This document shows, in pieces, positions 36,327 through 45,865 of a stretch of DNA of 64,000 bases. The stretch is from the NCBI GenBank assembly GCA_944323655.1, contig CALUTL010000004.1, positions 1-64,000 of the forward strand. The letters run 5' to 3'. The translations under genes and the position numbers were made by a program. Positions within the stretch are counted from its first letter, which is position 1; every line of letters starts with the position of its first letter. This stretch comes from Candidatus Gastranaerophilales bacterium. GTDB lineage: Bacteria > Cyanobacteriota > Vampirovibrionia > Gastranaerophilales > Gastranaerophilaceae. The notes beneath the pieces were generated by a model that was given only the letters and a program-made list of their open reading frames with translations, made no database searches and had not been told where the DNA came from.

Positions 36327-37628
36327 TTATTGATTTAACAATTCAGCATATATTTTTGAATCTTGGTATTTTTTTATTTTTACTTGGGCTAAAGTATTCA
36401 ATAAACTTTCATTACAAGAATTTATAATAACAGTTAAATAGTTTTTTGTCACGCCTTTTAAACATCCTGATTTTTTATCCGGATGTTTTTCTATTAAAAC
36501 TTGTTGTGTTGTACCTAAATTCTTATTAATAAAAGAAGCAAGCTTTCTGGCTGAAATTTCTTTCACAATAGTTGCTCGCATTTCTTTAATTTTTTCATCC
36601 ACCTGATTTGGAAGCGAAGCACCGGCTGTTCCTTGTCGTTTTGAATAAGGAAAGGTATGAATTTGGCTTAATCCTGAATTCTCCAGATTTTGGCGGGTAA
36701 TTTCAAAATCTTCATCCGTTTCACCAGCAAAACCGGTAATTATATCGCTTCCTAAAAACGGATTATTAAAAATTTCGTTTATATGTTCAATTTGTTCAAG
36801 ATAATCTTCCACTTTATAAAAACGATTCATTGAGCGCAAAGTCTTGTTGCAGGCGGATTGAAGGGAAAGATGAAAATGCGGACAAAATTTCTCTGACTTA
36901 CTTAAAAATTCCAACAAATTTTCATCGATTTCCGTCGGGTTAAGCGAACCCAATCTGTAACGCTCTATTGTCGTATTATCTTCAATGTATTTAATTAAAT
37001 CCAAAAGGTTTTCTCCGATATCCTTACCCCACTGACCTATGTGAATACCGGTAAATACAACCTCCTTAAATCCGTGAGATGAAAACTTATTTATTTGCTC
37101 TGCTACAAACTTTTTATCGGCACTTCTACTTCTACCACGTGCAAAAGGGATTATACAGTAGGTGCAGCGGCTGTCACAACCGTCCTGTATTTTTAAACTT
37201 GCGCGGGTTTTTGAAGTATCTTCAAGCTCAACCTTATGAAAATCACAAAGCTGCATTATATCATTTGCCAAACAATTTGTTTTTGAAGTTTCAATTTTAT
37301 GAAGAGTTTCATAAAAATTTAATTTTTCGTCATTCCCGACCACAAAATCTATAAAATCATTTTCTAAAAGTTTTTCCTTTTCGATTTGCGCTATACAGCC
37401 AGTCAAAACTGTTTTAATTTCTGGCTTTTTATGTTTTATATTCCGTAAAATATAAAAAGCTTCGCTATCGCTTTTAGAGGTAACCGAACAGGAATTTAAA
37501 ATAAAAAAATCTGCTTCCTCGGGGATTTTAACTTCTAAAAAAGAATTTTTTTCAAGATTTTGGATTATAATCGAGCCTTCAAACTGATTTGACTTGCAGC
37601 CCATGGAGTGTATGTAAAATTTTTTCAT
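36327..37628 (-). CDS. mtaB: tRNA (N6-threonylcarbamoyladenosine(37)-C2)-methylthiotransferase MtaB
   Basis: Radical SAM enzyme that turns t6A37 into ms2t6A in tRNAs. The 433-aa product has the UPF0004 domain with its three Cys (MGCKSNQFEG, LNSCSVT, LTGCIAQ), the radical SAM CxxxCxxC (GCDSRCTYCIIPFARG) and a short TRAM-like C-terminal part. RGRSRS after the cluster fits MtaB rather than MiaB. No strong ribosome site before the ATG. Confidence 0.92.
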   Translation of the reverse strand: MKKFYIHSMGCKSNQFEGSIIIQNLEKNSFLEVKIPEEADFFILNSCSVTSKSDSEAFYILRNIKHKKPEIKTVLTGCIAQIEKEKLLENDFIDFVVGNDEKLNFYETLHKIETSKTNCLANDIMQLCDFHKVELEDTSKTRASLKIQDGCDSRCTYCIIPFARGRSRSADKKFVAEQINKFSSHGFKEVVFTGIHIGQWGKDIGENLLDLIKYIEDNTTIERYRLGSLNPTEIDENLLEFLSKSEKFCPHFHLSLQSACNKTLRSMNRFYKVEDYLEQIEHINEIFNNPFLGSDIITGFAGETDEDFEITRQNLENSGLSQIHTFPYSKRQGTAGASLPNQVDEKIKEMRATIVKEISARKLASFINKNLGTTQQVLIEKHPDKKSGCLKGVTKNYLTVIINSCNESLLNTLAQVKIKKYQDSKIYAELLNQ

Positions 37629-37758
37629 TCAATTATGATATTATAAAAAAAATAAACATGTAAATAAAAATTAACAAATGTTACTTTTATAGCAAAAAAA
37701 ATAATTTTCGAGCATTCTAATGTTATAATAATAGTGTAAAATTGAAAGGTGTGTGTTT

Positions 37759-38637
37759 ATGAATATTGAGAAGGTAAACAATATTAATTTCAATTCGCGC
37801 TCCGAAAGAGACATAACCCCTTACAACCCGCGTAAAAACCGCCGTCATAATATTGACCGCATTATTTCAATGGAAGATAATGACGTCAGACGGCTTGCTT
37901 ATATAAAGACAATTAGTAATACAGAAGATAAAAAACATAAAAATTTATCGACAGCACTTGTATTAAGCACTCCCTTTGCAGCGGGTGCAGCGTCAGCGTT
38001 GCTTGAGCCAGCAAAATTTAAATTATTTTCAAGAGATTTGAAAGGTGCTTCAGCAAGAGTTTTGAACGGTGTTAAAGGCGGCGGCAAATGGGGCATTATG
38101 CTTGGAGTTGCGTACGGAATAAACAAAGTTAAACAATACTTTGAAGATAAATCTCCAAACTTTGACAGATTCACAAGCGAAAATCCGTTCCTGACATTCG
38201 GTGCATCTGTTGCGGCATTTGCAGGAGCTTTAGCACTTGGCGGAAAGGCTGTTAATAAAATAGGACAAAGTATTATTAAAAATACAAAACCGCAAAGCAT
38301 TATTAAAGCAGATAACAAAATTGCCAAATATGCTGACAAATTCAACTCTAACAGTGTTGTAACTTACATCTCAAAACAAATTAGAAATTTAAGAAATTCA
38401 CAATCACTTGAACCGCTTAAAGCAGTCGGCAAATGGGCATTAAGCTGGTCACCGGCATTGTTGCTTGGCGGCGCTGTTGCCCACGAATTCGTACACGGAC
38501 GCAAAAAAGATATCGAATTTGTTAAAAATTACTCTGATATAAAAGATATGCAAACAAGACTTGCGCAAGCTAGAATCCGCGAACTTTCTGTTCAGAATAA
38601 AGCTTTGAAGGCAGCAATCGTAAGTCAGAACAGTTAA
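37759..38637 (+). CDS. Tagged membrane-associated unknown protein, 292 aa
   Basis: The N-terminus MNIEKVNNINFNSRSERD fits the tag pattern. Small-residue hydrophobic segments occur around residues 66-85, 150-172 and 228-246, so it is likely membrane bound. The C-terminal end is a charged helix. GAAAGGTG lies 8 bases before the ATG at 37759; GTG at 37753 is an alternative. A bidirectional terminator follows. Function unknown. Confidence 0.75.
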   Translation: MNIEKVNNINFNSRSERDITPYNPRKNRRHNIDRIISMEDNDVRRLAYIKTISNTEDKKHKNLSTALVLSTPFAAGAASALLEPAKFKLFSRDLKGASARVLNGVKGGGKWGIMLGVAYGINKVKQYFEDKSPNFDRFTSENPFLTFGASVAAFAGALALGGKAVNKIGQSIIKNTKPQSIIKADNKIAKYADKFNSNSVVTYISKQIRNLRNSQSLEPLKAVGKWALSWSPALLLGGAVAHEFVHGRKKDIEFVKNYSDIKDMQTRLAQARIRELSVQNKALKAAIVSQNS

Positions 38638-38673
38638 TTTAAAACACTCAGTTTTTTAATAATAAATTTAACT

Positions 38674-38707
38674 TAAATAAAACATCTCTTTATGAGGTGT
38701 TTTATTT
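38674..38707. terminator. Bidirectional terminator between convergent tagged genes
   Basis: AAATAAAACATCTC pairs with GAGGTGTTTTATTT (14 bp with one G-T), loop of 6, T-run on both strands. It overlaps the stop codon of the minus-strand gene. Confidence 0.85.
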
Positions 38708-39055
38708 TTGTGAAAGATTTTTAATGGATTTTGATGCAAAGTTATATATACTACGCAGTGAATTTACAAAATCATCTTTTGTATCTGTACAAATTTTTAA
38801 AGCGATTTGCTCTCTATTTAATGAGTTATCTTTAAATACTGTCATTTGAGTATTATGAAACAAATCATCAGCCATATAAGAAAAGTATATTCTGGCATTT
38901 TCTTTTTCTGCATAATTTTGAAGTGCAGTCATATTGTCTTCATTAAATACAGAATGTAATTTTTTCTGTAATTCATTTGTACATAAAATTCTGGGATTTT
39001 TTGCCATTTGCATTGGTAATCTGTCATAAGACATTTTTATAGGTCGTATAATCAC
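38702..39055 (-). CDS. Tagged small protein, 117 aa, GTG start
   Basis: The product starts MIIRPIKMSYDRLPM, similar to the tag but without a clear F-x-G. AAAAAGGAG lies 6 bases before the GTG at 39055. The rest is helical, with no domain recognised. Unknown function. Confidence 0.65.
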   Translation of the reverse strand: MIIRPIKMSYDRLPMQMAKNPRILCTNELQKKLHSVFNEDNMTALQNYAEKENARIYFSYMADDLFHNTQMTVFKDNSLNREQIALKICTDTKDDFVNSLRSIYNFASKSIKNLSQK

Positions 39056-39115
39056 ATAAATCTCCTTTTTCTAATCTTAACAAATAAGGAATTAGCTGTC
39101 AATTAAAATATAATA

Positions 39116-39150
39116 AAAAGAGCCCGAATTTCTTCGGACTCTTTTTCGTT
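39116..39150 (-). terminator. Terminator of nifJ
   Basis: On the minus strand AAAAAGAGTCCGAA pairs with TTCGGGCTCTTTTT (one mismatch) around a short loop, ending in T's. It lies directly after the nifJ stop codon. Confidence 0.8.
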
Positions 39151-39162
39151 TTTATGAAGTTA

Positions 39163-42100
39163 TTATTTCATCAATTCGCCAACTGCTTTGTAAACAGCCA
39201 TACGTTTTGATGCATCTTCTTCAGCTTGAGCGTAAAGTTCTGCTGCATGATCAGGGTTTGTTTTCATCAAAGATTTGTAACGACCTTCTGATTTAATAAA
39301 GTCCTGATAGCTTTCTTTAGGTTCTTTAGCGTCCCAAGTGAACGGAACTTCGTTTTCAGGATTGTATCTGTAAAGCGGGAAGTATCCTGCTTCAACTGCA
39401 CGTTTTTGTTCTGTCTGAGTCTTAGACATATCAATACCGTGAGCGATACAAGGTGCATAAGCAAAGATGATTGATGGTCCGTTATATGCTTCAGCTTCTT
39501 GGAATGCTTTTAAAGTTTGAGCTCTGTCTGCACCCAGTGCAACTGATGCTACATATACATAACCGTAAGACATACTCATCAAGCCCATGTTTTTCTTGTA
39601 AGTTTTCTTACCGCCTGTAGCGAATTTAGCAACCGCACCTGTAGGAGTTGATTTAGAAGCCTGACCGCCTGTGTTAGAGTAAACTTCTGTATCAAGTACA
39701 AGAATATTTACGTTCTGGTTTTGTGCGATTACGTGGTCGATACCGCCGTAGCCGATATCGTTTGCCCAACCGTCACCACCGATAATCCATACTGATTTAT
39801 CTGTGAAGTAGTCTTGAAGTTCTCTTACTTTTGCTAAATCAGGGCATCCGCAGTCTGCATATTTCGCAATAACTTTCTTTGCGTTTTCCTGAGCTGCAAC
39901 AGCTTCTTCAGTTTTTGAGTTATCCCAGTGTGACATTGCTTCGGTTAAAGCTTCTTTCAAGTCAGCAGGTGATTTTTCGTTTTCAAGAACTTTTTCAACG
40001 TAAGTTTTCAAAGTATCTCTGTTTTGGTCAACTGCCAATCTCATACCAAAACCGAATTCAGCGTTGTCTTCGAACAATGAGTTAGCCCAAGCAGGTCCTC
40101 TGCCATCCTTATTTGTTGTGTAAGGAATAGTCGGGAATGTACCTGAGTAAATTGAAGAACATCCTGTTGCGTTAGCTACGATTGCGTTTTCTCCGAACAA
40201 TTGAGAAACCAATTTAACGTAAGGAGTTTCTCCGCAACCTGCGCAAGCGCCAGAGAATTCAAATAACGGTTTTCTCAACATTGCGCCTTTAATTGTCTTA
40301 GTTGTGTTTTTACCCATTACGTTGTCAGGCAATGAATCGAAGAATTTTTCGTTAACTACTTCACCGACAGCTTCTTCTTCTTCAATAGTTGACCAAGTTA
40401 AAGCTGCTTTTTCAGGGTTCTTAGCCATCGGGCACTGATCTATACATACACCGCATCCTGTACAATCTTTGCAGTAAACTTGAACTTTGAATTTTTCATC
40501 TGCCAAAGCCGGTTTTGCAGGAATTGTCTTGAAGGATTCAGGAGCATTTGCAAGGTCTTTTTCTTCAATTAATTTAGTTCTGATTGCAGCATGAGGACAT
40601 GCTGATGCGCAAATTCCGCACTGAATACAATTTTCAGGATTCCACTTCGGAACTCTCGGTGCAATTCCGCGTTTTTCTAAGCAAGCTGTTCCTGTCGGAA
40701 TTACACCGTCATTTGACATTGCTGATACCGGAATATCATCGCCTTTTTGTCTCATTGAAGGTTCAATGATTTTCTTAGCAAAGTCTGATGCGTTGTCAGG
40801 TATAAGCTTGATATCATCTGCGTGTGCTACTCCTGCTAAAGATGAAGGAACAACAACTTCTTCTGTTGCATCAACCGCTGCATCTATTAATGCAAGGTTC
40901 ATGTTTACAACATCGTCGCCTTTTTTCTTGAAGGTTTTCTTAGTCATTTCTCTCATACCTTCAAGTGCTTGTTCGAACGGAATAATTCCTGAAACTTTGA
41001 AGTATGCAACCATCATAACTGTGTTTGCACCTTTTCCTCTTAAGCCGGGCTGTTGTTCAATAAGCTTTTCAGCATCTACGTTGTAGAATTTGATTTTCTT
41101 ATTGATAATAGTTTCTTGCATATCACGAGTCAAATGAGAGAATGCTTCTTCTTTTGACCACGGGCTGTTAAGCAAGAATGTTCCGCCTTCTTTAATACCT
41201 TTCAACAAGTCATATCTGCCGATGTATGCATGTGCTGAGCAAGATACAAAGTCAGGTGCTGTGATAAGGTATGTTGATTTAATTTGTTTGTCGCCGAATC
41301 TTAAGTGAGAAACGGTTACACCAAATGATTTTTTAGAGTCATAAGCAAAGTATGCTTGAGCATCTTTGTTTGTATATTGACCGATAATTTTAATTGAGTT
41401 TTTGTTAGCACCAACGGTACCGTCTGAACCCAAGCCCCAGAACATACAGTTTGTAGTGCCTTCCGGTTCTGTTACGATGTGTTCTGTAACTTTCAATGAT
41501 TTGTGAGTTACGTCGTCTTCGATACCAACTGTGAATCCGTGGAATCCGTTGTTTTCTGAGTGTTTGTAAATAGCGTAAACCATTGACGGTGTAAATTCTT
41601 TTGAAGATAAACCGTAACGTCCGCCGATTACTCTGATGTCTTTGTTTTCTAATGCTGCAACTACATCCATGTATAACGGTTCGCCGATTGAGCCGGGTTC
41701 TTTTGTTCTGTCAAGAACTGCTATACGTTTTGTTGTTTTCGGAAGTGCTGCGTTGAAACGTTTTGTATCAAACGGTCTGTAAAGTCTTACTTTAACCAAA
41801 CCGTATTTAGTTCCGCGTTTTGCGTTCAAGTATTCGATTGTTTCTTCGATTGTTTCGCAGCCTGAACCGATTGCAACGATTACGTCAGTAGCATCAGGTG
41901 CACCGACATAATCAAACGGATGATATTGTCTGCCTGTAATTTTTGCAACTTTGTCCATATATTCTTGAACAATGTCAGGAACAGCGTCATAGTATTTGTT
42001 AACTGTTTCACGACCTTGGAAATATACGTCAGTGTTTTGAGCACCTACTTTACAAACCGGAGCTTCCGGTCTCATTGCTCTGTTACGGAATTCTTCAATG

Positions 42101-42696
42101 TATTTCGGTTCAACCAAGCTTGCAATGTCTTCGTAAGAGATTTCTTCAATTTTGTGTACTTCGTGAGAAGTTCTGAAACCGTCGAAGAATTGAAGGAACG
42201 GAACTTTTGCTTTGTAAGTTGACAAGTGAGCAACTAAAGCCATATCCATTTCTTCTTGAACAGAGTTTGCTGCTAACATTGCATAACCTGTGTTACGGCA
42301 TCCCATAACGTCTGTATGGTCACCGAAAATTGCTAATGATTGAGCTGCTAAAGCACGTGCTGATACGTGGATTACGTGCGGAAGCATTTCACCTGCTGCT
42401 TTGTGCATTACAGGAATCATCAACAATAAACCTTGTGATGCTGTGTAAGTTGAAGTTAAAGCACCTGCGGCTAATGAGCCGTGAACTGCACCTGCTGCTC
42501 CTGCTTCGGATTGCATTTCTGCAACTCTTACTGTTTTGCCCCAGATGTTTTTCTTTCCTTGTGATGCCCATTCATCAATCCATTCTCCCATTGTAGAAGA
42601 AGGTGTAATCGGGTAGATTGCTGACACTTCGCTCAATGCATACGCAACATGCGCTGCGGCGTAATTGCCATCAACCGTTATTGTTTTTCCTGGCAT
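39163..42696 (-). CDS. nifJ: Pyruvate:ferredoxin (flavodoxin) oxidoreductase
   Basis: The 1177-aa single-chain enzyme turns pyruvate and CoA into acetyl-CoA and CO2 with reduced ferredoxin, the main energy link in anaerobes. The domain order is complete: N-terminal pyruvate-binding domain (YPITPSSTMGEW), gamma domain, two 4Fe-4S motifs (CIQCGICASACPHAAI near 689, CKDCTGCGVCIDQCP near 742), then the thiamine diphosphate domain with a distal cluster (CAGCGETPY) and GDGWANDIGYGG near 975. AAGGAGG precedes the ATG. Confidence 0.97.
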   Translation of the reverse strand: MPGKTITVDGNYAAAHVAYALSEVSAIYPITPSSTMGEWIDEWASQGKKNIWGKTVRVAEMQSEAGAAGAVHGSLAAGALTSTYTASQGLLLMIPVMHKAAGEMLPHVIHVSARALAAQSLAIFGDHTDVMGCRNTGYAMLAANSVQEEMDMALVAHLSTYKAKVPFLQFFDGFRTSHEVHKIEEISYEDIASLVEPKYIEEFRNRAMRPEAPVCKVGAQNTDVYFQGRETVNKYYDAVPDIVQEYMDKVAKITGRQYHPFDYVGAPDATDVIVAIGSGCETIEETIEYLNAKRGTKYGLVKVRLYRPFDTKRFNAALPKTTKRIAVLDRTKEPGSIGEPLYMDVVAALENKDIRVIGGRYGLSSKEFTPSMVYAIYKHSENNGFHGFTVGIEDDVTHKSLKVTEHIVTEPEGTTNCMFWGLGSDGTVGANKNSIKIIGQYTNKDAQAYFAYDSKKSFGVTVSHLRFGDKQIKSTYLITAPDFVSCSAHAYIGRYDLLKGIKEGGTFLLNSPWSKEEAFSHLTRDMQETIINKKIKFYNVDAEKLIEQQPGLRGKGANTVMMVAYFKVSGIIPFEQALEGMREMTKKTFKKKGDDVVNMNLALIDAAVDATEEVVVPSSLAGVAHADDIKLIPDNASDFAKKIIEPSMRQKGDDIPVSAMSNDGVIPTGTACLEKRGIAPRVPKWNPENCIQCGICASACPHAAIRTKLIEEKDLANAPESFKTIPAKPALADEKFKVQVYCKDCTGCGVCIDQCPMAKNPEKAALTWSTIEEEEAVGEVVNEKFFDSLPDNVMGKNTTKTIKGAMLRKPLFEFSGACAGCGETPYVKLVSQLFGENAIVANATGCSSIYSGTFPTIPYTTNKDGRGPAWANSLFEDNAEFGFGMRLAVDQNRDTLKTYVEKVLENEKSPADLKEALTEAMSHWDNSKTEEAVAAQENAKKVIAKYADCGCPDLAKVRELQDYFTDKSVWIIGGDGWANDIGYGGIDHVIAQNQNVNILVLDTEVYSNTGGQASKSTPTGAVAKFATGGKKTYKKNMGLMSMSYGYVYVASVALGADRAQTLKAFQEAEAYNGPSIIFAYAPCIAHGIDMSKTQTEQKRAVEAGYFPLYRYNPENEVPFTWDAKEPKESYQDFIKSEGRYKSLMKTNPDHAAELYAQAEEDASKRMAVYKAVGELMK

Positions 42697-42908
42697 AATT
42701 AAATAACCTCCTTATTGATTTACTATTACTTAATTACTAATTATACGCTCTTACCCTTAATCATAATACAAACATAACTTTTTAACAAAGAATAATCTTT
42801 GTAAATTATTGTTAAGTTTAACGTTGGTTTTTGAATATTAAGGTAAAATTTTATGTTCAGGTGTTTTATACGAATTAGAATTTTAAAAGGTTAGGAAGGA
42901 TTGTCGAT

Positions 42909-44138
42909 ATGAATATTTTAGTTACCCCGAATTTTCAAATTGCAAATACAAACAATAACAATAAACAAAAATTTTTACCTTTGAGAAGCTTTAATATGCC
43001 AAAGTATAATAATACTTTGGTAAAGGATACCGTATCCTTTAGCGGAAAAACTTCGATTATTGGAAATGCTATTGAACAATCCTATCTTTCCAGAGTTGAA
43101 AAGTTTATTGACTATGCTAAAAATTTCCATAACGCTCTAAAAAATGCTTGTGACGAACTTGCGGATTTAGGCTTTACTTACGACGAAGTTTACAACAGCA
43201 AACACCCGATTAAATCTTTTGATTCGTACGTAGACAAATATGAAAGACAGGGATATGTGCAAGATACCGTCAGAGGAACGGTATACTGGACAGATCAGTC
43301 AAATATAGGCTCATTTAAAAAATTTCTGGAAGTTATGAAGGAAAAAGGTTATGAACCTGCTGTTATTAGAGTGCTGAATCAAAAAACAGGCAAGTTAGAT
43401 AAACTTCCGGATTTGGAAATTAGGCAAAACGGGATTTCAAAAGAAGATTTAGCTCCGTTAGGGCCTTTTCTTCAGAAATCCGAAATCTCTAAACCCAGAA
43501 GCAGTACTTATGCAGATTATCAAATGAGATTTGTTCCTATAAGCAAAAAAGGCAAAAACGAAAACAAACAAACTCTTGAATTAATTATGCTTTACGGACC
43601 TCATTATGCTAAGGCCAAAGAATTAGAATCCAAATATGTATACAATATTGCACGTTCTTTTGACAAGCTTCACATTGACACAAAAACCAAATACGCTGAA
43701 AACACTCCGGGAAGAAGAATCTCTAACAATATCGACGTAATTAAAACAAGACTCCGTGAAGATATTTCTAAACCTTTATTTATGAATGCTTACAACGCTG
43801 ATTTGAAAGTTAAAGGAGAAGAAAAACTTCCGATTGTAATCAGCAAAGTGCATGCTAAAATGCTTGACGGATACATGTCCGGTATCAGACAAAAAATCCC
43901 TATGTATTACAAGGAAATGAAACAAAAAATTCAGTCTGATGAATATATTATATCCTTAATAAAAAATTCAAGCGATTACGAAATTCGTGAAGACAAGACT
44001 ATCACCCCTGAAGAAATAATTCGTTACAGAGAATTTTTCAAAGCAAGACTTGAAGTTATGGAAAGTGATGACATCTCTAATATTGCTAAAACTCAAGAAA
44101 TGCTGAAAGAAACTCTTAGCAAATACGCCGAAAAATAA
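42909..44138 (+). CDS. Tagged protein, possible RelA/SpoT-like fold, 409 aa
   Basis: The N-terminal 50 residues are Asn-rich and end in DTVSFSGKTS, the tag motif. Residues about 90-140 (IKSFDSYVDKYERQGY, VQDTVRGTVYWTD, FKKFLEVMKEKGYE) and 190-225 (TYADYQMRFVPI, LELIMLYGPHYAKAKELE) recall RelA/SpoT synthetase layout: basic S-containing start, D..RG, and a later E-x-I strand before a helix. This is a weak fold-level guess. AGGAAGGA precedes the ATG. No enzyme activity should be assumed. Confidence 0.6.
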   Translation: MNILVTPNFQIANTNNNNKQKFLPLRSFNMPKYNNTLVKDTVSFSGKTSIIGNAIEQSYLSRVEKFIDYAKNFHNALKNACDELADLGFTYDEVYNSKHPIKSFDSYVDKYERQGYVQDTVRGTVYWTDQSNIGSFKKFLEVMKEKGYEPAVIRVLNQKTGKLDKLPDLEIRQNGISKEDLAPLGPFLQKSEISKPRSSTYADYQMRFVPISKKGKNENKQTLELIMLYGPHYAKAKELESKYVYNIARSFDKLHIDTKTKYAENTPGRRISNNIDVIKTRLREDISKPLFMNAYNADLKVKGEEKLPIVISKVHAKMLDGYMSGIRQKIPMYYKEMKQKIQSDEYIISLIKNSSDYEIREDKTITPEEIIRYREFFKARLEVMESDDISNIAKTQEMLKETLSKYAEK

Positions 44139-45488
44139 TTAAACTTCTATAATCGCAACATTTTCAATATGATAAGTATGGCAGAACATATCAAAAGGCT
44201 GGATGCTCTTTACGCAGCAGCCTTTTTCACATAAATATTTCAAATCTCTTGCTAATGTCGCAGGATTGCAGCTTACATAAACTATCTCATCTTTTGTAAG
44301 CCTTAGAACTTCGTCCAGTGACTCTTGAGTGCAGCCCTTACGCGGCGGATCTATAATAGATACATCAAACTTTCTTTTTTCTTTTTTGAAAAATTCCGCA
44401 GCATCTCCGCTGTGAATTTCAACATTATTTACTTTATTCATAACTAAACTTTCTTCGGCTTTTTGACAGGATTGAGGATTTTCTTCAATTGTCACAACTT
44501 TATCCGAAACATCAGCCAAGCAAATTCCAAAAGTCGAAATTCCCGCATAAGCATCCATGACTAATGGAGAATTGTAATTATCTTTTATATAATTTCTGAC
44601 ATAAGCAAAAATATTCTCCGCACTTGCAGGGTTAATCTGGAAAAAAGTATCCGCCCCAATTTTGAAAACTTTATCAAGAAGCTTTTCTTCCACATAATCT
44701 GCACCAACCACGCATTCCGTCTTTCTTCCTAAAATAACATTCGTATTCTTTGTATTAAAATTCAAGCAAACGCCTGTTATCTCATCAAATTCATTATAAA
44801 TTTCGGACGCAAAACTTTTGAAACGACTGTTTGTATTGCCAGAATTAACGACGAGTGCGACAAGAATTTTTCCGCTGTATTTCGAAACCCTGATTACAAT
44901 ATGCCTTAAATCTCCTGTATGAGTTTTTTCATCATACCCCGAAATTTCAAATTTCGAAGCGTTTTCTCGAATAAAATCAATAATTCTATCACAAATCTCA
45001 GGCTGAACGGGACAATATTTTATATTGACGATTTCATGCGACTGAGGCTTGTAATACCCTGCAAGAAGCCTCTTTGAAACCTTTGTCTGCGAAATCGGAA
45101 ACTGGATTTTATGACGATAATTTTTAATTTCGGGACTTGGAACGGGGAGTGGAATTTCAACATCAAGCCCGCCTATTTTCCTGATTGAATCCTCTACAAT
45201 CTGCCTTTTTATTTCCAGTTGATAATCATAATCAATCATTTGCAGCTGACATGCTCCGCAAGCCTTCAGCATCGGACAAAACGGTTTAACCCTGCGAGGT
45301 GAAGCCGTTATAACTTCTGCAACCTCTGCTTGGGCAAAACTTTTTTTAACTTTTGTTATTTTAATTTTGACTTCGTCTTCAGGGCAAACATTTTCAACAA
45401 AAACCACGCAACCGTCAATTCTGGCTATACCTGTCCCTAAATTTGATATCTTTTCTATTTTTACAATGTATTCTGAACCCAATTCCAT
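44139..45488 (-). CDS. rlmD: 23S rRNA (uracil-5-)-methyltransferase, RlmD/RumA type
   Basis: The product has an N-terminal TRAM domain, a 4Fe-4S region (KPFCPMLKACGACQLQMIDY), an AdoMet domain (LVMDAYAGISTFGICLA) and the catalytic DPPRKGC and VYVSCNPATLARDL blocks. It methylates C5 of a specific uridine in 23S rRNA; which one (U747, U1939 or both) cannot be told. A longer frame begins with TTG at 45524, but the TRAM domain starts at the ATG at 45488, which I prefer. Confidence 0.88.
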   Translation of the reverse strand: MELGSEYIVKIEKISNLGTGIARIDGCVVFVENVCPEDEVKIKITKVKKSFAQAEVAEVITASPRRVKPFCPMLKACGACQLQMIDYDYQLEIKRQIVEDSIRKIGGLDVEIPLPVPSPEIKNYRHKIQFPISQTKVSKRLLAGYYKPQSHEIVNIKYCPVQPEICDRIIDFIRENASKFEISGYDEKTHTGDLRHIVIRVSKYSGKILVALVVNSGNTNSRFKSFASEIYNEFDEITGVCLNFNTKNTNVILGRKTECVVGADYVEEKLLDKVFKIGADTFFQINPASAENIFAYVRNYIKDNYNSPLVMDAYAGISTFGICLADVSDKVVTIEENPQSCQKAEESLVMNKVNNVEIHSGDAAEFFKKEKRKFDVSIIDPPRKGCTQESLDEVLRLTKDEIVYVSCNPATLARDLKYLCEKGCCVKSIQPFDMFCHTYHIENVAIIEV

Positions 45489-45572
45489 AGTGGAATTATA
45501 ACTTAAAAAGAGCTTCGGGTGCAATTAATATTTAACATATATGCATTCGATATTTTTTTAATAAAAAAGTTA

Positions 45573-45601
45573 TTGACATAAAAAAATGTTTGTTCTAACA
45601 T
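45573..45601 (+). promoter_or_regulatory. Promoter of tRNA-Val
   Basis: Perfect TTGACA (45573-45578) and TAACAT (45596-45601) with a 17-base spacer, about 30 bases before tRNA-Val. Confidence 0.8.
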
Positions 45602-45633
45602 AAGAAACGTCGAAAGACACCCCAAAGAAATGA

Positions 45634-45709
45634 GGGCGTTTAGCTCAGTTGGTAGAGCGTCTCCCTTACAAGGAGAGGGTCAGAAGTTCGAGTCTTCTAA
45701 CGCCCACCA
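45634..45709 (+). tRNA. tRNA-Val (anticodon TAC)
   Basis: Acceptor GGGCGTT/AACGCCC, anticodon loop CTTACAA (anticodon TAC), T-loop TTCGAGT, discriminator A and an encoded CCA; 76 bases. It lies directly downstream of a strong promoter. Confidence 0.96.
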
Positions 45710-45711
45710 TA

Positions 45712-45741
45712 AAAAAGACCGCAAAAAAGCGGTCTTTTTTA
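45712..45741 (+). terminator. Terminator after tRNA-Val
   Basis: AAAAAAGACCGC pairs with GCGGTCTTTTTT around AAAAAA, with a final T-run. Confidence 0.9.
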
Positions 45742-45782
45742 GTGAAAAATAATAAATAAACATCAGAAAATGCTTAAAATCT

Positions 45783-45855
45783 GGGGCGTTAGCGCAGTTG
45801 GTAGCGCGTGACACTGGCAGTGTCGAGGTCAGGGGTTCGAATCCCCTACGCTCCA
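45783..45855 (+). tRNA. tRNA-Ala (anticodon GGC)
   Basis: 73 bases fold fully: acceptor GGGGCGT/ACGCTCC, anticodon stem TGACA/TGTCG, loop CTGGCAG (anticodon GGC), T-arm AGGGG-TTCGAAT-CCCCT. The G3-U70 pair, the main alanine identity element, is present. CCA is not encoded, unlike the neighbouring tRNA-Val. Confidence 0.95.
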
Positions 45856-45865
45856 TAATTTATTT

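Noticed and set aside
37899-38345. 148-aa minus-strand ORF opposite the 37759 gene
   Set aside because: It is a long shadow frame; the plus-strand gene has a ribosome site, the shared N-terminal tag and a terminator, while this one has none.
41920-42222. Several ORFs of 60-106 aa opposite nifJ (39879, 40584, 40766, 41920, 42330)
   Set aside because: All lie antisense within the nifJ coding sequence, have no ribosome sites and show no recognisable proteins.
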